From JACQFK01 sp041482015 (GTDB taxonomy: Bacteria > Planctomycetota > MHYJ01 > JACPRB01), in the NCBI GenBank assembly GCA_041482015.1, contig JBGPCZ010000005.1:15162-79161 (forward strand): a stretch of DNA of 64,000 nucleotides, read 5' to 3'. The position numbers and the translations under genes are program-made. The notes under the pieces are model-generated. The model was given only the letters and a program-made list of their open reading frames with translations, did not search any database and had not been told where the DNA came from. Positions 45,433 through 54,057 of this stretch are shown here, one piece after another (the first letter of the stretch is position 1; each line of letters opens with the position of its first letter).

Positions 45433-46368
45433 ATGCCGTCTAAGAAGGCTCGAATCGCCTTGGTGGCGTTCTGCCTCGTGCTGGCCTTCATGGCCGTTGC
45501 CTTCGTCACCCGAAGCCACGCGGCGGAGCAGGTTCAACCGCCCGCCGCCCAGGATGCCGAGACCGCCCAGAAGCCCGACCCCAAGCTGCTCGTCCAGCCC
45601 GTGCCCGAGCCAGAAATCGTGCTCGATGACAAGGTCAGCAAGCGGGCGGACTTCGTCGCGCAGCTTCCGACGGGGAACGGCTTCATCTTCGAGCGCAAGG
45701 ACGAGAAGGGCCGGAAGGTCGCGGGCGTCGTGGTGCCGGGCATCGTCCTGGTGACGCGCGGGCTGGTCGAGCTCTTCGGCTGCGGCGAAGGGGGCAAGGA
45801 GCACGAGACGATCCTGCGGCTGGAATGCGACGTGCAGTCGCTCGACTTGGCGCTCACGTCCGCGGGCCTCAAGCGGGGAAAGCTCCCGTCGAAGTCGGAC
45901 CTCTCGGAGGCCGGGCAGGGGTCGCGCGTGATCGCGCTCGTCCAGTGGACCGGCGAGGACGGGAAGACCGTGTCCCACCGTTCCGAGGACCTCGTCGTGA
46001 GCACACGCCGGCAGGCCCCGATGCCGCGCGTGGGCTGGACCTACGTGGGCGCGTGGGGCGACGTCCCCGATCCCGCGAGCCCCAAGGGTGAGAAGAAGCA
46101 CAAGGTCCTCAAGGCCGCGAACAGCCGCTCGTACGTGACGACGTTCCGGGATTCGTCGGCGCTGCTGGACAACCCGCTCGAGGAGGCGACCGACGACACG
46201 ATCTTCGCGGCGAACTACATGCTACTCCCGCGCTCGGGAACGCCGGTGCGCGTGATCTTCCGGACGGCGACCGAGGCGGAGCTCAAGGAGATCGCCGACC
46301 TGGAGAAGCTGATCGCGAAGGAGCCGAAGGGGCCGCTTCGCGAGGGGAAGCACCAAGGCGAGAAATGA
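45433..46368 (+). CDS. YdjY-domain exported protein
   Basis: 311 residues from ATG 45433; an in-frame GTG at 45415 is earlier but lacks a ribosome site. Seen: a signal anchor (IALVAFCLVLAFMAVAFV), then the YdjY-type motif VPGIVLVTRGLVELFGCGEGGKEHETIL and an extended beta domain (VALVQWTGEDGK-like region, GWTYVGAWGDVPDP). Known: the YdjY domain occurs in planctomycete exported proteins, function undefined; the conserved Cys and KEHE suggest metal binding. Coupled by ATGA to the next gene. Confidence 0.8.
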   Translation: MPSKKARIALVAFCLVLAFMAVAFVTRSHAAEQVQPPAAQDAETAQKPDPKLLVQPVPEPEIVLDDKVSKRADFVAQLPTGNGFIFERKDEKGRKVAGVVVPGIVLVTRGLVELFGCGEGGKEHETILRLECDVQSLDLALTSAGLKRGKLPSKSDLSEAGQGSRVIALVQWTGEDGKTVSHRSEDLVVSTRRQAPMPRVGWTYVGAWGDVPDPASPKGEKKHKVLKAANSRSYVTTFRDSSALLDNPLEEATDDTIFAANYMLLPRSGTPVRVIFRTATEAELKEIADLEKLIAKEPKGPLREGKHQGEK

Positions 46369-47282
46369 ACGACCTGGAGCGCCGTCTCGCATCCCTGCGT
46401 CGCCGGATCCGCGCGGGCCGCGCGGCCGAGGCCGGCGCGCGCGGGGCGTTCTACGCCTCTCTCGCGGCGTGCGCCCTCCTGGCGGCATTGCGGATCGGCG
46501 GACTTCTCGTGCCGGGCGCGGTCGCGTGGGCCGCAATCGCGGCCGTCGCGCTGGCGCTCGCGCTCCGCGAGGGGGCGCGGTCCTTCACGATCCGCGACTG
46601 CGCGATCCATCTCGACCGACTCCTGGGACTGGAGGAGCGGCTCTCGACCGCGGTCGAGGCCGACGGGCCGATGCACGACGCCCAGGCCGCCGACGCGGCG
46701 GCCGCCCTTTCCCGGGTCGCGATCCCCGCGCGGCGCCTGCCGCGCGAGGCCCGGCTCCTGGCCGGCAGCGCGCTTCTCGTGGGGGCGATCCTCCTCATCC
46801 GGACGCCGGCGAGCGCGGGGGGGGCGGACGATCCGGCGCTCGTCGCGGTGAGCGACGACGTCGTCCGGATGCTGGAGAACGCCACGTCCGACCGGATCGA
46901 GTTCCGCGAGGTGGCGGAAATGATCAAGAGGGGCCGGCTCGACGAGGCGGCCGCCGGCCTCCGGAGCCTGGCGGACCGGCTGGAGCAGGAACGGTTGCAG
47001 GGCGGCGGCGGCGCGCAGGCCGAAAAGGAGCGAGAGGCCGCGACCGCCGGCGCGGCGGCGCTCTCCGCGGAGCTGGCCCGGCTGGGCCGGCCGGTGCGGG
47101 CGACGCCGCCCACGATCGTGGCGCTCAAGCTCGAGCGGCAGCGACTGGGCGGGGCCCCCGCCAGCTCGTTCACGGGAGACCCCGGGACCGCGCGGGCGGT
47201 GGCGACGGCGCTGGAACGGGCCGACTGGGCCCCGAGGTATGATGCGGTGATTCGAACGTATTTTGGGAGCGACTCCAGATGA
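46365..47282 (+). CDS. Membrane protein of unknown function in YdjY operon
   Basis: 305 residues. Seen: a basic N-terminus, two adjacent membrane helices at about 28-68 (GAFYASLAACALLAALRIGG and AVAWAAIAAVALALALREG), another at about 122-142 (ARLLAGSALLVGAILLI), then a helical cytoplasmic or periplasmic tail with EMIKRGRLDEAAAGLRSLAD and a Gly-Gln-rich loop. No family recognised; the IHLDRLLGLEERLSTAVE segment recalls membrane proteins encoded near MoxR/BatA clusters. Overlaps the genes on both sides. Confidence 0.7.
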   Translation: MNDLERRLASLRRRIRAGRAAEAGARGAFYASLAACALLAALRIGGLLVPGAVAWAAIAAVALALALREGARSFTIRDCAIHLDRLLGLEERLSTAVEADGPMHDAQAADAAAALSRVAIPARRLPREARLLAGSALLVGAILLIRTPASAGGADDPALVAVSDDVVRMLENATSDRIEFREVAEMIKRGRLDEAAAGLRSLADRLEQERLQGGGGAQAEKEREAATAGAAALSAELARLGRPVRATPPTIVALKLERQRLGGAPASSFTGDPGTARAVATALERADWAPRYDAVIRTYFGSDSR

Positions 47283-48487
47283 AGACCCTGGCAATGGCGG
47301 CGGCAGGATGGATCCTGGTCCTCGGCCCGGCACAGGCGGCGCCGCAGGACGGCGACCTTTCGAAGAGGCTGATGGAGACCTGGTCGAAGGCGGCCGACTG
47401 GCTGGCCTCCCAGCAGGATGCGGCGGGCGCCTGGCAGATGGGGCCGGCGGGCAAGACGGAGCCGAGCTCCGCCTACACCGCGCTCATCGTGGCGAGCCTC
47501 GCCAACGCGCCCAAGTCCGTCCGCGAGAAGTACAAGCCCGCGGTCGACAAGGGGATCGCGTACCTCGTCGGGAGGGTCAACGCCGACGGCTCGTTCGGCG
47601 AGGGCAAGACGGGCGCGTTCATGAAGACCTACACGACCGCCCTCGCGCTCATGGCGCTGGCGACGGTCGACCGCGACAAGCATGCCGACAAGATCCGCGG
47701 CGCGCAGGCCTACCTCAAGAACAACCAGCTCAAGGAGGGCGCGCACCGCGGCGGCAACGGCTACGGCGACGAGGAGCCCAAGGCCGGCGGCGTCGTCGTC
47801 AAGAAGGAGATCGCGAACGTCTCGGTGACCGGGTTCAGCGCGGAGGCGCTCGAGGTCTCGGGCCTGCCCAAGGACGACGAGTACTGGAAGCTCGTCGTCG
47901 AGTTCGTCCGGAAGTGCCAGAACAACAGCGAGGTGAACAACGACCCGGAGTTCGTCTCGAAGCTCAAGGCCAAGGGCCTCGTGGTGGGCGAGGACGGCGG
48001 GCTGTACTACACGCCCGTGGCCGACCCGACGCTCCAGAAGGCGGGGACGAAGAAGATCGCCGACAAGGAGTCGATCGCGAGCTACGGCGCGATGACCTAC
48101 GAGGGCATCAAGACCTACATTTACGCGGGGCTGAAGAAGGACTCGCCCGAGGTGAAGGCGGCGGTGGACTGGGTTCGGAAGAATTATTCCGTCGAAGCCC
48201 ACCCCGGCTTTGCGTACGACGAAGTCAAGCGCAACCACCTGCGGGGCTTGTATTATTACTATCTCGTGATGGGCCGCGCGCTCGATGCGTACGGCGAGAA
48301 CCCGTTCACGACGTTCGACGGGAAGAAGCACGACTGGCCGAGGGAGCTGGGGGAACAGCTGCTGAAGACGGTCCGCGAATCGAAGATGTGGGTGAACGAC
48401 AACGCGGGCTGGTTCGAAGGGGACGCGGTGCTCGTGACGACTTACGTCGTCGGCACCTGCGACATCCTCTTCAAGCACTTGAAATAG
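47279..48487 (+). CDS. Squalene-cyclase/prenyltransferase-like alpha-toroid protein, exported
   Basis: 402 residues. Seen: a signal peptide (MKTLAMAAAGWILVLGPAQA) and alpha-alpha repeats of the terpene-cyclase/prenyltransferase type: DWLASQQDAAGAWQ, SAYTALIVASLANAP, IAYLVGRVNADGSFG, YTTALALMALATVD, GAQAYLKNNQ and YGAMTYEGIKTYIYAG. The catalytic DxDD and polyprenyl motifs of true cyclases are missing, as in the many secreted planctomycete members. Likely a binding or scaffold protein outside the cytoplasm. Last gene of the YdjY operon (ATGA overlap). Confidence 0.85.
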   Translation: MKTLAMAAAGWILVLGPAQAAPQDGDLSKRLMETWSKAADWLASQQDAAGAWQMGPAGKTEPSSAYTALIVASLANAPKSVREKYKPAVDKGIAYLVGRVNADGSFGEGKTGAFMKTYTTALALMALATVDRDKHADKIRGAQAYLKNNQLKEGAHRGGNGYGDEEPKAGGVVVKKEIANVSVTGFSAEALEVSGLPKDDEYWKLVVEFVRKCQNNSEVNNDPEFVSKLKAKGLVVGEDGGLYYTPVADPTLQKAGTKKIADKESIASYGAMTYEGIKTYIYAGLKKDSPEVKAAVDWVRKNYSVEAHPGFAYDEVKRNHLRGLYYYYLVMGRALDAYGENPFTTFDGKKHDWPRELGEQLLKTVRESKMWVNDNAGWFEGDAVLVTTYVVGTCDILFKHLK

Positions 48488-48512
48488 CGGGACCTAGGGA
48501 AGCGAGGCAGCG

Positions 48513-49742
48513 ATGGACAAGAAGACGGGCGTCTGGATCGTGGGGGCGTGCGGGAGCGTGGCCACCTGCGCCGTGGTCGGCGTCGAGGCGATCAAGGCCG
48601 GCGTGATCGGCACCTCCGGCCTGGTGAGCGAGCTCCCCGAGTTCAAGGAACTCGGCCTCCTGCCCTTTGAGAACGTCGTCTTCGGCGGCCACGAGATCCG
48701 TCCCGTGGACTGGATCGCCGCCGCGGAGGAGTTCGGCCAGGAGAACGGCGTCATCACCCCGCAGATCCTGGACGCCGTCCGCCCCGCGCTCGCGAAGCAC
48801 TCGGAAAACCTGCGCCCCGGCGTCACGCTCAACAGCGGCGCGGGTGTCCGCTCGATCGCCCCGCAGTCCGCCGACCGGAAGCTTACGCTCCGGGAGATGG
48901 TGAACCAGATCAAGAAGGACCTTTCCGAATTCCGCCTGAGGCACGGCCTGGACGAGCTGGTGGTGGTCCACCTGACCTCGGCCGAGCCGCACTTCGTGCC
49001 GCCCCGCGAATTCAATTACCTCGAGAGCTTCCTCGCGCTCCTCGAGGCCGACCGGCGCGATCTCTTTCCGGCCAGCGTCCTCTACGCGATGGCGGCGATC
49101 GAGTCGGGCTCGCCGTACGTCAACTTCACGACCTGCATCGGCTCGAGCTTCCCGGCGATGGACGAGCTGGCGCGGAAGCACGGCGTCCCGCACGTGGGCC
49201 GCGACGGCAAGACCGGCGAGACGCTCATGAAAACGACGCTCGCGCCGATGTTCGTCGCGCGGAACCTGAAGGTCATGAGCTGGGAAGGCTACAACATGCT
49301 GGGCAACCGGGACGGCAAGGTCCTGGACGCGCCCGACGCGAACGCCGCGAAGTGCAAGGACAAGGACGCCTGCCTGCGCGACATCCTGAACGACGACGAG
49401 ACCCACTCGCGCGTGCGGATCGACTACGTGCCGTCGCTCGGCGACTGGAAGACGGCGTGGGACTTCATCCACTTCCAGGGCTTCCTCGGAACGAAGATGA
49501 TCCTCCAGTTCATCTGGCAGGGCTGCGACTCGGCGCTCGCGTCGCCGCTCGTGCTCGACCTCGTCCGCTTCGCCGAGTACGCGCACCGCTCGAACGAGAG
49601 CGGCAACCTGCGCCACCTGGCCTGCTTCTTCAAGGCCCCCTACGAGGCGGCCGAGCACGGCTTCTTCAAGCAGAACGTGGCGCTCTTCGAGTACGCCGCG
49701 GCGCACCGCAAGGCGGGCCAGCCCGCCCGCGCGAGTCGGTAG
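48513..49742 (+). CDS. ino1: Inositol-3-phosphate synthase
   Basis: 409 residues. Seen: NAD-binding Rossmann start GVWIVGACGSVATCAVVG, FENVVFGGHEIRPVD, the NSGAGVR segment, the substrate region SSFPAMDELARKHGVPHVG with DGKTGETLMKTTLAPMF, and SWEGYNMLGNRDGKVL. It converts glucose 6-phosphate to inositol 3-phosphate with NAD, the first step toward inositol lipids or soluble inositol derivatives. The length fits the prokaryotic form. It follows the YdjY operon by 25 nt, possibly in one transcript. Confidence 0.93.
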   Translation: MDKKTGVWIVGACGSVATCAVVGVEAIKAGVIGTSGLVSELPEFKELGLLPFENVVFGGHEIRPVDWIAAAEEFGQENGVITPQILDAVRPALAKHSENLRPGVTLNSGAGVRSIAPQSADRKLTLREMVNQIKKDLSEFRLRHGLDELVVVHLTSAEPHFVPPREFNYLESFLALLEADRRDLFPASVLYAMAAIESGSPYVNFTTCIGSSFPAMDELARKHGVPHVGRDGKTGETLMKTTLAPMFVARNLKVMSWEGYNMLGNRDGKVLDAPDANAAKCKDKDACLRDILNDDETHSRVRIDYVPSLGDWKTAWDFIHFQGFLGTKMILQFIWQGCDSALASPLVLDLVRFAEYAHRSNESGNLRHLACFFKAPYEAAEHGFFKQNVALFEYAAAHRKAGQPARASR

Positions 49743-49923
49743 CGATCCGTTCGGCCCTCTTCCTCGCGCTGGCATCGTGGGGATGCGGGTCCTTCGATAC
49801 GGGTCCGCCGGATGGCGGCGCTTCGAGATCTGCGTCCCGCAGACCTGCGACACGGAAGACGCGGTGATGGAAGAACGTTTCGGCGCCTCCGTGACCGACC
49901 TCCGATTCTCGCCTTCCCGCTGA
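49743..49923 (+). pseudogene. Possible frameshifted small lipoprotein remnant
   Basis: One frame gives a lipoprotein-like leader directly after the ino1 stop (IRSALFLALASWGCGSFDTG) with no start codon. The neighbouring frame, open from ATG 49782 to TGA 49923, gives RRFEICVPQTCDTEDAVMEE with coding-like codon use. Joined by one frameshift near 49800-49825 these would make a protein of about 60 residues. Either a decayed gene, a sequencing error, or chance. Confidence 0.3.
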
Positions 49924-49954
49924 GTGCGGGGTACACTCCAGCAGGGCCAACATC

Positions 49955-50350
49955 ATGAAGGGCGAGCTCAAAATCCAGGTCGAACCGCGAGGTGATCTGG
50001 CGGCTCAGGTGTCCCTCGAGGGATCGGTCGACGGCCACACTTTCGACCGCCTCTCGAAGGCCGTGGACGAGATCGTCGAGGCCGGCACGCTCTGGCTGGT
50101 CGTCGATCTCGCGAAGATGGATTACGTCGCGAGCGTGGGCCTCAACCTGCTGGTGAACGCGCGCGTCTCGCGGAGGAACGCGGGCGGGGAGATGATCCTC
50201 GTCCGCCCGCAGCCCCAGGTCATGAAGATCCTGAAGATGCTCGGGCTGACCGAGATCCTCATCCTGACCTCGACCCCCGAGGAGGCGTGGGCGCGCATCC
50301 GGTCGTCCGCGGCCTCGCCGGGCGAGGACGGCGTGCCCCTGATCCAATAG
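49955..50350 (+). CDS. STAS-domain anti-anti-sigma-factor-like protein
   Basis: 131 residues. Seen: the STAS fold with VSLEGSVDGHTFDRLSKAVD, the phospho-acceptor region KMDYVASVGLNLLVNA (Ser in the D-x-x-x-S-x-G loop, about residue 60), and GGEMILVRPQPQVMKILKMLGL. Known homologues (SpoIIAA, RsbV) bind anti-sigma kinases when unphosphorylated; in bacteria lacking RsbW they work with PP2C phosphatases. No kinase partner is adjacent. A TACACT -10-like element lies at 49932-49937. Six bases separate it from the next gene. Confidence 0.85.
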   Translation: MKGELKIQVEPRGDLAAQVSLEGSVDGHTFDRLSKAVDEIVEAGTLWLVVDLAKMDYVASVGLNLLVNARVSRRNAGGEMILVRPQPQVMKILKMLGLTEILILTSTPEEAWARIRSSAASPGEDGVPLIQ

Positions 50351-50355
50351 GACTT

Positions 50356-51513
50356 ATGGGCCGTGAAATAGTCTACTGCGAGGGCTGCGGGAAGCGGCTC
50401 ACCGAGGACGACTTCGACCGCGGCAAGGCCCAGACCCTCGACCACCGCCATTACTGCTCGAGCTGCCGGCCGGTCACGGCGCCACCCCCGGCGCCCCGTC
50501 CCGCCGCGGAGCGGGCCACCGAGCGGCGCGGGACGACCACCTCGAAGCGCAAGTCGCCCACCGGCTGGGTCCCCCGCGTCCCTCCCCCGGCCCCGGAGCC
50601 CCGCGGCAAGGAGGGTCGCGTGGCCCTGATCGCGGGGGGCGCGCTCGCGGCGGTGGCCGTCATCATCATCGCGGTATCGATGGCGGGCGGCAAGCCCGCG
50701 GAACCGGTGGCGTCCAGGCCGCCGCCGGAGCCCCGCGAAGATGTCGACGCGCGCCTTCGCGAGCTCGAGGCCCTCGCCGCCGCGGTGAGCGATCCGGAGG
50801 CGGTCCTCGTGCGCTGCGATCAGCTCCGGGCGACCTTCCGCGGGGCGCCGCAGGAGGCGCGATTCAAGCAGCTGGAGTTCCGCGCGCTGGAGAGAAAACA
50901 GGAGAAGGAGCGGTCGGTCGAGCTGGATCGGTCGCTCGCGGCGCTCCGCAAGATCATGCAGGAGGACCCCGAGGGCGCCCGGCGGGTGGACGTGGAGAGC
51001 CAGCTCGACGCGGCGCTCAAGAAGGCGGGGCCCCGGAGCGGCGAGGTCGCGAAGCTCCGGGCGGAGTATCGCGCCCAATGCGAGCTGGCGGCGAAGACCC
51101 GGGAGAGCGCAAAGGCCCCGCCGAGAGAATGGGCCCAGTGCTTTCTCCTCGCGGGAAACAAGATCCAGGCCAACGACTACCCCGCGGCCAAGGTCCTCTA
51201 CCTCGAGGGGCTCGCGACGCTGCCCCCGGTCCGCCCCGAGGACCTGAAGGAGAGATTCGTCTACTGTGCCGGGCTTTACAACCTGGCCTGCGTCCTCTCC
51301 GTTGGATCCGCCCAGCTCAAGGACGCCGCGCGGAAGGAGGCGCAAGACGACGCCTTCAAGTACCTCGAGGGGGCCCTTCGGAGCGACTACGGCCGCTTCC
51401 GATGCCCCTGCCATCCCCAGGCAGGGGGCCTCGGCCACATGGCCGAGGACAAGGACATGGAGCCCATCCGCGCCGACCCTCGCTACGCCGCGCTCCTCGG
51501 AAGGTATAAATAG
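50356..51513 (+). CDS. Zinc-ribbon membrane protein with helical extracytoplasmic domain
   Basis: 385 residues. Seen: N-terminal zinc ribbon YCEGCGKRL and YCSSCRP (C-x2-C ... C-x2-C, about residues 8-36), a Pro-rich linker, one membrane helix near 94-115 (VALIAGGALAAVAVIIIAVSMA), then a long helical domain (REDVDARLRELEALAAAVS) ending in a TPR-like segment (NACVLSVGSAQLKDAARKEA-type repeats). The same order, zinc ribbon then linker then membrane helix, is split over two genes at 63346 and 63595. Function unknown. The start at 50356 follows the STAS stop by 5 nt. Confidence 0.75.
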   Translation: MGREIVYCEGCGKRLTEDDFDRGKAQTLDHRHYCSSCRPVTAPPPAPRPAAERATERRGTTTSKRKSPTGWVPRVPPPAPEPRGKEGRVALIAGGALAAVAVIIIAVSMAGGKPAEPVASRPPPEPREDVDARLRELEALAAAVSDPEAVLVRCDQLRATFRGAPQEARFKQLEFRALERKQEKERSVELDRSLAALRKIMQEDPEGARRVDVESQLDAALKKAGPRSGEVAKLRAEYRAQCELAAKTRESAKAPPREWAQCFLLAGNKIQANDYPAAKVLYLEGLATLPPVRPEDLKERFVYCAGLYNLACVLSVGSAQLKDAARKEAQDDAFKYLEGALRSDYGRFRCPCHPQAGGLGHMAEDKDMEPIRADPRYAALLGRYK

Positions 51514-51524
51514 TCGGCTGGACC

Positions 51525-51562
51525 TTGCCCGCCCCCTTTTGGCGTCGTTATAATCTCCGGCC
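51525..51562 (+). promoter_or_regulatory. Promoter of the FGE-like cluster, predicted leaderless
   Basis: TTGCCC at 51525-51530, 18-nt spacer, perfect TATAAT at 51549-51554, then 8 nt to the ATG at 51563 with no ribosome site. Confidence 0.65.
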
Positions 51563-52777
51563 ATGCGATTCCAGGGATGTCTCGCGCTCGTCGTCGCGCT
51601 GGCCGCGACCGCCCGCGCCCAGGAACCCCCGAAAAAAGAGACTGTCACCATCCCCGGCACGACCGTGAAGTTCGACCTCGTCCTCCTCCCCGGCGGAAAG
51701 GCGATCGTCGGAAGCCCGGAGGGCGAGCCCGGGCGGAAGAAGGACGAGGTTCAGCGCGAGGTCCAGCTCAAGCCCTTCTGGATCGGCACGCACGAGGTTA
51801 CGTGGGAGGAGTACTCGCTCTACTACGAAAGCTGGAAGCTCGCGAAAGTCGACGGCGTCACGCGGCCGTCGCAGCCCGACGTGATCGACCCCAAGGAGCC
51901 GTTCCCCAACGGCGCCGACCAGGGGAAGCGGCACCCCGCGCTGTCGATCGGCTGGTACGGCGCCGCGGGCTACTGCGAGTGGCTGTCGAAGAAAACCGGC
52001 CAGAAGTACCGCCTGCCGACCGAGACCGAGTGGGAATACGCCGCGCGCGCGGGATCGAAGGACGCCGTGGCCGGCGCGCTCGACGAGCTCGCATGGCACA
52101 AGGGGACGAGCGGCGAGCACACCCACGAGGTCGGCGAGAAGAAGCCCAACGCCTTCGGCCTCCACGATGTTCTCGGCAACGCGTGGGAGAACTGCCTCGA
52201 GCCGTTCGCGCCCCCGGCCGCCGCGCCCGTCGTCCGCGGCGGCGGCTGGAATACGCCGGCGAAGGACGTCCGCCTCGCGAATCGCCAGGTCGTCCCCGAC
52301 GACTGGGCCGAGCGCGACCCCAAGCGCCCGCTCCGCCTCTGGTGGCTCACCGACGGAAACTTTGTCGGCCTCCGCATCGTCCGCGTCCCCGACTCCGGCG
52401 GGAAGGACGCGGCGGCGAAGGTGGTCGTGAAGGACCTCAAGATCGTGAAGGGGGGGAAGCGCCCCGACTTCCTCGACCGGGTGACCGGCGAGATCGTCAA
52501 CTCCGGTGACGCGACGCTCGACGAGGTCGAGGTCACCGTCTTCTTCCTCGACGAGGAGGGGAAGCCGATGATGAAGGATCCGAAGGACAAGCCCTCGTAC
52601 AACCTCGTCTACCCGGTGCTCGCGAACAGCGCGCACGGCGACGCCGTCCGCGCGCCGCTCAAGAAGGGCGAGTCCCGGAAATTCGAGCTCGACGTCCCGC
52701 ACCCGTTCCTCGAGACCGGCCCGCTCGACCTCGACAAGGTCCAGGGCCGCGTGACCCACGTTCATGTCGCCCCGTGA
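51563..52777 (+). CDS. Formylglycine-generating-enzyme-like exported protein, copy 1
   Basis: 404 residues. Seen: a signal peptide (CLALVVALAATARA), an FGE-sulfatase/SUMF1 fold (VKFDLVLLPGGKAIVGSPEGE, FWIGTHEVTWEEYSLYY, GWYGAAGYCEWLSKKTG, RLPTETEWEYAARAGS, NAFGLHDVLGNAWENC, VVRGGGWNTPAKDVRLANRQ) and a C-terminal beta domain of about 110 residues resembling FxLYD modules (VTGEIVNSGDATLDEVEVTV). The CRYR-type active-site cysteine pair of true FGE is absent, and this copy has Gly at GGGWN where the other two have Cys. Probably a binding protein rather than a formylglycine synthase. Confidence 0.88.
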   Translation: MRFQGCLALVVALAATARAQEPPKKETVTIPGTTVKFDLVLLPGGKAIVGSPEGEPGRKKDEVQREVQLKPFWIGTHEVTWEEYSLYYESWKLAKVDGVTRPSQPDVIDPKEPFPNGADQGKRHPALSIGWYGAAGYCEWLSKKTGQKYRLPTETEWEYAARAGSKDAVAGALDELAWHKGTSGEHTHEVGEKKPNAFGLHDVLGNAWENCLEPFAPPAAAPVVRGGGWNTPAKDVRLANRQVVPDDWAERDPKRPLRLWWLTDGNFVGLRIVRVPDSGGKDAAAKVVVKDLKIVKGGKRPDFLDRVTGEIVNSGDATLDEVEVTVFFLDEEGKPMMKDPKDKPSYNLVYPVLANSAHGDAVRAPLKKGESRKFELDVPHPFLETGPLDLDKVQGRVTHVHVAP

Positions 52778-52787
52778 CAGGAGCCCG

Positions 52788-54044
52788 ATGATGCTGGTCC
52801 CGATCCTCCTCCTCGCGATCGCCTGCTCGCCCAAGGCGCCGCCCGTGCAGGAGCCGCCGCCGACGCCGGAGAAGGTCGAGATCCCCGGCTCGAAGCTCTC
52901 GTTCGACCTGGTCCCGCTCAAGGGCGGACGCGTGAAGGTCGGGAGTCCCGACGGGGAGAAGGACCGCCGGAAGGACGAGGCGATCCGCGAGCTCACGCTC
53001 CAGCCGTTCCAGATCGGCCAGCGCAAGGTCACGTGGGCGGAGTTCAACGGGTACTTCGAGACGAAGCCGGCCGGGGTGGACGCCGTGACGCGCCCGACGC
53101 GCGCGACGTCGTTCTTCGGGCAGGTCGAGATCCCCAGCCACTTCCTCGACCCCAAGCGGCCGGTCACGAATGTCCGCTGGCACTCGGCGATGGGGTACTG
53201 CTGGTGGCTCTCGGTGAAGACCGGCCGGTACTTCCGGCTCCCGACCGAGGCGGAGTGGGAGTACGCCGCGCGGGCGGGTTCGGCCGCCACGGGGCCCGAG
53301 CCCCTTGGTGACTACGCGTGGTACAAGGAAAACAGCGACGAGCGGACGCACAACGGCGGCGAGAAGAAGCCCAACGCGTTCGGGCTCTTCGACACGATCG
53401 GCAACCTCTGGGAATACACCCTCGAGTCCTACCCGGTCACCGGCTACGGCCCGGTCGTCCGCGGCGGCTGCTGGAACTCCCCGGCCGCGGAGCTCCGGTT
53501 CGCCCACCGCCAGCAGATCCCGATGGAATGGTTCGAGGCCGACCCGAACCGGCCGCGGAGCGTCTGGTGGCTGACCTCGAACGGCATCTCGCAGGGCTTC
53601 CGCGTCGTCTGCGTCGCCGACGCCTCCGACCAGAAGGAGCGCGAGGCCTACGCGTCGAAGATCGAGGTCAAGGTCCTTGGGAACAAGGAGAAGGAGTTGA
53701 TCATCGGCAAGTCGAACTCGCTCTTCATGCAGGTGACCGGCGAGATCAGGAACGCCGGCGACCGGGCGCTCGACGAAGTGGAGGTCATGGTCACCTACAT
53801 GAACCCCAAAGGCCAGCCGCACATGGCCGACATCACCGGGGCGAACAAGCCGGGGCAGGCCACGTTCTCCAAATGCTGGCCGGTCCTCGCGAACTCCTAC
53901 GGCGACCCGGCGGCGCGCGCGCCGCTCAAGCCCGGCGAGAAGCGCGCGTTCGCGCTCGACCTTCCTCTCACCTTCGACGACGTTGGCACCGAGGTTGCCA
54001 ACACGTGGGAAGGGCGCGCGACCAACCTGAAGTTCGCCAAGTGA
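52788..54044 (+). CDS. Formylglycine-generating-enzyme-like lipoprotein, copy 2
   Basis: 418 residues from ATG 52788, chosen for the AGGAG site. The leader ends LLLAIAC, so it is a lipoprotein (Cys of ACSPKAPP). The FGE-like domain is as in copy 1 (FQIGQRKVTWAEFNGYF, GYCWWLSVKTGRYF, RLPTEAEWEYAARAGS, VVRGGCWNSPAAELRFAHRQ), as is the C-terminal domain (VTGEIRNAGDRALDEVEVMV). Only one Cys lies in the usual active-site segment. It starts 10 nt after copy 1, so the genes form an operon. Anchored outside the membrane. Confidence 0.88.
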   Translation: MMLVPILLLAIACSPKAPPVQEPPPTPEKVEIPGSKLSFDLVPLKGGRVKVGSPDGEKDRRKDEAIRELTLQPFQIGQRKVTWAEFNGYFETKPAGVDAVTRPTRATSFFGQVEIPSHFLDPKRPVTNVRWHSAMGYCWWLSVKTGRYFRLPTEAEWEYAARAGSAATGPEPLGDYAWYKENSDERTHNGGEKKPNAFGLFDTIGNLWEYTLESYPVTGYGPVVRGGCWNSPAAELRFAHRQQIPMEWFEADPNRPRSVWWLTSNGISQGFRVVCVADASDQKEREAYASKIEVKVLGNKEKELIIGKSNSLFMQVTGEIRNAGDRALDEVEVMVTYMNPKGQPHMADITGANKPGQATFSKCWPVLANSYGDPAARAPLKPGEKRAFALDLPLTFDDVGTEVANTWEGRATNLKFAK

Positions 54045-54057
54045 CGTATAAGGGGTG

